A stretch of DNA of 42,900 nucleotides from an uncultured Alphaproteobacteria bacterium. Lineage in GTDB: Bacteria > Pseudomonadota > Alphaproteobacteria > HIMB59 > GCA-002718135. The DNA lies in the NCBI GenBank assembly GCA_902584805.1, contig CACIBE010000010.1, forward strand, positions 1 to 42,900. Reading direction: 5' to 3'. Below are positions 40,522 to 42,900 of the stretch, in pieces. A program made the position numbers and the translations under genes. Each line of letters starts with the position of its first letter. Position 1 is the stretch's first letter. Under the pieces are notes generated by a model. That model saw nothing but the letters and a program-made list of their open reading frames with translations. It made no database searches and had not been told where the DNA came from.

Positions 40522-41667
40522 CTAGTTTAATAAAGAGTCAAATTTATCCCAAGTACTTTTTAAGTCAATTACTTTACCTGTATTTCTAGACTCATCAATT
40601 TTCATTGCTACAATTCCTGCTTCCATACACTCTATTACACCAACTGGTAATTCTTTATTATTTTTTAACAAATAATTATTAATGTCTTTAGCCATTAAAC
40701 TGTCTGCACCATAATGACCTTTTATTTCTTTTCCAAAGGCTGCTCCATAATCTTCGTCAATAAGTACATTATTATTTTCATCATGAGCTTTCATAAATCC
40801 TCTAACAAAATCCCCTTCAATCATTCCTGTAGATCCTATAACTGCAAATCTTCTAAATTCGTCTGGAACCTTCATATTAGTGTGAAAAGATAATACTGCT
40901 TTATTTTCATATTCTATTATTGCTACTTGATGATCGACGATATCAGCATCACTATCAAAGACATTTGATTTTGACTCCCAACCTTTCAGTCTATCTTTTG
41001 TATATTGTTCATGAGAACCCTCTGGAAGATTATCTGGTATAAAAGATCTTCTTGAACCAAAACTAGCAACTTTAATAGGTCTACTCTTCGTAATCATTGA
41101 ATAGAAGTCAATATCATGGCAACATTTTTCCAGCATAAAGCCTCCTGAATATTTTTGTTTTCTTCTCCAATTTCGCATAAAAAAAGCACCATGCGAGGGT
41201 ACAATATGTTCTGAAGCTTCAATTGATATTATATTTCCAATAGCATTTTGATCTAATAATTTTCTTACAGATCTTGCTTGTTGCGAATATCTTAGAACTA
41301 AGCCAACTATAATTCTTTCTTTGCCATATTCTTTTATTAATTTAGCTAACTCAAAAGTTTCTTGTTCATTTATTACTATTGGTTTTTCGGCAAAAATTTG
41401 TAATCCAGCTTTTAATCCAAGCTTGATATGATCTAAATGTAAATGATTAGGAGAACCAATCATTAACATATCTAGTTTCTCTCGATTCAACATTTCGTTT
41501 AAACTTGAATATGATTTATTTGGAAAAAAATTATTTTTCTCAGCAAAATCTTTACCTATTGGCTGAGGATCTACATAGGCAATCATTTCAAAATTTGGAT
41601 TAACTTTTGAAAATTCATTATAAACACTAGCTGTTCTACTCCCAAAACCTACTGCGCCTATTTTCAT
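40522..41667 (-). CDS. Gfo/Idh/MocA oxidoreductase of the amino-sugar operon
   Basis: A 381-residue NAD(P)-binding sugar oxidoreductase. The Rossmann start is GAVGFGSRTASVY near 4-16, catalytic E-K-P at 94-96 (IFAEKPIV), and the substrate-side C-C-H-D-I-D at 182-187 in MLEKCCHDID, where the histidine acts in catalysis. Sequences around FMRNWRRKQKYSGGFML are typical of uncharacterised carbohydrate-linked members. It could oxidise a GlcNAc-containing sugar or an aldose at C3 or C1. GH109-type glycosidases share this fold, but they carry a TAT signal and are longer; none is seen here. It sits between the hexosaminidase (18-base gap) and the MalF-type permease. Confidence 0.88.
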   Translation of the reverse strand: MKIGAVGFGSRTASVYNEFSKVNPNFEMIAYVDPQPIGKDFAEKNNFFPNKSYSSLNEMLNREKLDMLMIGSPNHLHLDHIKLGLKAGLQIFAEKPIVINEQETFELAKLIKEYGKERIIVGLVLRYSQQARSVRKLLDQNAIGNIISIEASEHIVPSHGAFFMRNWRRKQKYSGGFMLEKCCHDIDFYSMITKSRPIKVASFGSRRSFIPDNLPEGSHEQYTKDRLKGWESKSNVFDSDADIVDHQVAIIEYENKAVLSFHTNMKVPDEFRRFAVIGSTGMIEGDFVRGFMKAHDENNNVLIDEDYGAAFGKEIKGHYGADSLMAKDINNYLLKNNKELPVGVIECMEAGIVAMKIDESRNTGKVIDLKSTWDKFDSLLN

Positions 41668-41685
41668 ATTTATTTTACTTTAACA

Positions 41686-42900
41686 TTAAAAATTGTGATA
41701 TCGCCAGCCTAATTTTTTTAAAAAATCCATAGAATTTAGAAGTGCTGAACGAAATTCTATCCATTTTCTTGAAATTTTTCCTTTCCATGCAACTTCTGAT
41801 AAAGTTGCTAATCTTGGGTTGATCATTTGATCAAAAAATTTTTTATCTGTAATTGTCTCTGACCACAGTTGACCTTGTAACCCTTTTATCAATTCTGATT
41901 TATTTATATCTTTTATTGGGTCCCATTCATGAATATCTTTTACTTCTATAGTTGCAGCCCAACAAATACCTCTTTCTTCAGTTGAATTGTTATAAGCCAT
42001 ATCAAAATATGTTTTTTGACCAGGACAAAGTATTGTTTCAAATCCCTTATTTGTAGTTTCTTTTGCAACATCTGAATGCTCCCATGAAAAGATCAAACAT
42101 GATTTATCAATTTTTCCTGCACTTCCACCCACCCCGTGATCGATATGAGGAGACACTGCCGCCTCGTTCCATGCAGCTGTTCTTTTATTTTTTAATTTTA
42201 GAAAATCTATTAAAAAATTCATATAGTAATCTTGATATTCCTCTTGTGATTTAATATTATTTTTTTTCATAAACTCGATAATTGCTGGAGAACCTTCCCA
42301 GGCATTACTTGGTCTTTCATCAACGCCAACATGAATTACATCATATGAGAAAATATCACTTACTTCATTCAACATATCTTTTAAAAAAGTTACAGTTTTT
42401 TCTAAGGAAGGATTTATTGTATTATTCTTATACGAACCAACATCTTCACTAACTATATTTGAAGACTGTTCTCTAAGTTCTGGCATGATTTCTAGTAATG
42501 CCCAAGAATGTGCTGGTAAATCAATTTCAGGCATAATCTCGATATTTAATTTTTTTGCATATATAATTAAATCTTTAATATCTTCCTGTGAGTAATATCC
42601 GCCATATTTATCATAACCACTTCCATACAATGGTGGTATTTTAAAATTATATCCTCTGTATCCTCCATTTAATGCTAGATCTGGATATTTTTTAATTTCA
42701 ATTCTCCACGCTTCGTTATCTGTTAAATGCCAGTGAAATCTATTAAGCTTAAATAATGCCATGTAATTAAATAAACGTTTGATTTCATCAATAGTATAAA
42801 ATTGTCTTGCACAATCAAGATGCATTCCTCTCCATTGATATTTTGGATTATCGTGTATTGTACAAATTGGAAGCTTTGTTTGATAGAAATCAATTAAATG
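41686..42900 (-). CDS. Beta-N-acetylhexosaminidase, GH20 (5' end outside window)
   Basis: The reading frame runs open to the window edge, so the start lies to the right; at least 404 residues are present. The upstream codons give LPICTIHDNPKYQWRG, directly before MHLDCARQF, as in GH20 catalytic domains, so the first ATG inside the window (42825) is not the true start. GH20 marks: RFHWHLTDNEAWRIEIKKYP, the catalytic D-E pair in HVGVDE (HxGxDE; the general acid codon is near 42316-42318), IMPEIDLPAH, and QLWSE. These enzymes release terminal GlcNAc or GalNAc by substrate-assisted catalysis. Because the N-terminus is missing, whether it is secreted cannot be seen. First visible gene of the long operon. 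Confidence 0.92.
   Translation of the reverse strand, partial: HLIDFYQTKLPICTIHDNPKYQWRGMHLDCARQFYTIDEIKRLFNYMALFKLNRFHWHLTDNEAWRIEIKKYPDLALNGGYRGYNFKIPPLYGSGYDKYGGYYSQEDIKDLIIYAKKLNIEIMPEIDLPAHSWALLEIMPELREQSSNIVSEDVGSYKNNTINPSLEKTVTFLKDMLNEVSDIFSYDVIHVGVDERPSNAWEGSPAIIEFMKKNNIKSQEEYQDYYMNFLIDFLKLKNKRTAAWNEAAVSPHIDHGVGGSAGKIDKSCLIFSWEHSDVAKETTNKGFETILCPGQKTYFDMAYNNSTEERGICWAATIEVKDIHEWDPIKDINKSELIKGLQGQLWSETITDKKFFDQMINPRLATLSEVAWKGKISRKWIEFRSALLNSMDFLKKLGWRYHNF

Noticed and set aside
40522..41667. GH109-type NAD-dependent glycosidase
   Set aside because: Shares the Gfo/Idh fold, but lacks the TAT signal and extra length of GH109, so a plain oxidoreductase is the better call.
1..42900. tRNA, rRNA, CRISPR arrays, transposases, phage genes or a defence island
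   Set aside because: None seen: no cloverleaf-like stretches in the gaps, no regularly spaced repeats, and every large frame has a metabolic or housekeeping match.

Overview
The window looks like a stretch of chromosome from a streamlined, AT-rich marine alphaproteobacterium. By eye the base composition is near 30% GC. Gaps between genes are almost all under 100 bases, many genes overlap by 1-30 bases, and the gene content (AglEFGK-type and Frc-type sugar transporters, a ThuA plus Gfo/Idh pair, a PF04339 FemAB-like protein, the cytosolic alphaproteobacterial type of cyclophilin) is alphaproteobacterial. An AEGEAN-169/HIMB59-like or SAR11-like cell is the most natural guess, but the sequence alone does not settle it. 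I see no rRNA, tRNA, CRISPR, insertion sequence or phage gene, and no gene-free stretch over 300 bases.

Region 1 (1-13,850) is mostly housekeeping: a beta-lactamase-fold hydrolase, a small membrane protein, a glutathione-transferase-like protein, a GYD-domain protein, pdxJ with a LysE-type exporter, an M19 dipeptidase behind a cyclophilin, a PF14588 YjgF-like protein with a FemAB-like acyltransferase, clpS-clpA, a D,D-carboxypeptidase with a SPOR domain, and a ugd plus phosphohexomutase pair for sugar nucleotides.

Region 2 (13,960-22,200, + strand) is a sugar cassette framed by two paralogous membrane desaturase/hydroxylase genes: desaturase 1, an aldehyde dehydrogenase, a periplasmic-binding-protein/ATPase/permease importer of the ribose-fructose class, a ThuA-like protein, a Gfo/Idh/MocA oxidoreductase and desaturase 2. 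Region 3 (22,200-27,090, + strand) is a complete AglEFGK-type (alpha-glucoside class) ABC importer ending in a strong terminator. Region 4 (27,035-29,872) holds a three-carbon group: a GlpD that lacks its normal C-terminal domain, a HAD phosphatase, and a D-glycerate 3-kinase-like protein.

Region 5 (29,869-42,900, - strand) is one long amino-sugar operon running in from beyond the right edge: GH20 beta-hexosaminidase (5' end outside the window), Gfo/Idh/MocA oxidoreductase, an ABC importer with three permease genes, a binding protein, an UPF0309-like SIS protein, NagA, a double-SIS deaminase of the NagB-II type, a GMC oxidoreductase, an enolase-superfamily dehydratase, a HAD phosphatase and a small membrane methyltransferase-like protein. 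It would bring in and trim GlcNAc-containing sugars, deacetylate GlcNAc-6-P and deaminate GlcN-6-P to fructose-6-P. The oxidoreductase/dehydratase genes hint at a second, oxidative branch. No ABC ATPase and no GlcNAc kinase lie in the visible part.

The most notable points are: a tandem duplication of the inner-membrane permease with a 131-base perfectly identical tract that looks like gene conversion; a strong hairpin after each of the three binding-protein genes; the C-terminally short GlpD followed by an odd inverted repeat that encloses a strong ribosome-binding site; and the paired desaturases around the sugar cassette.
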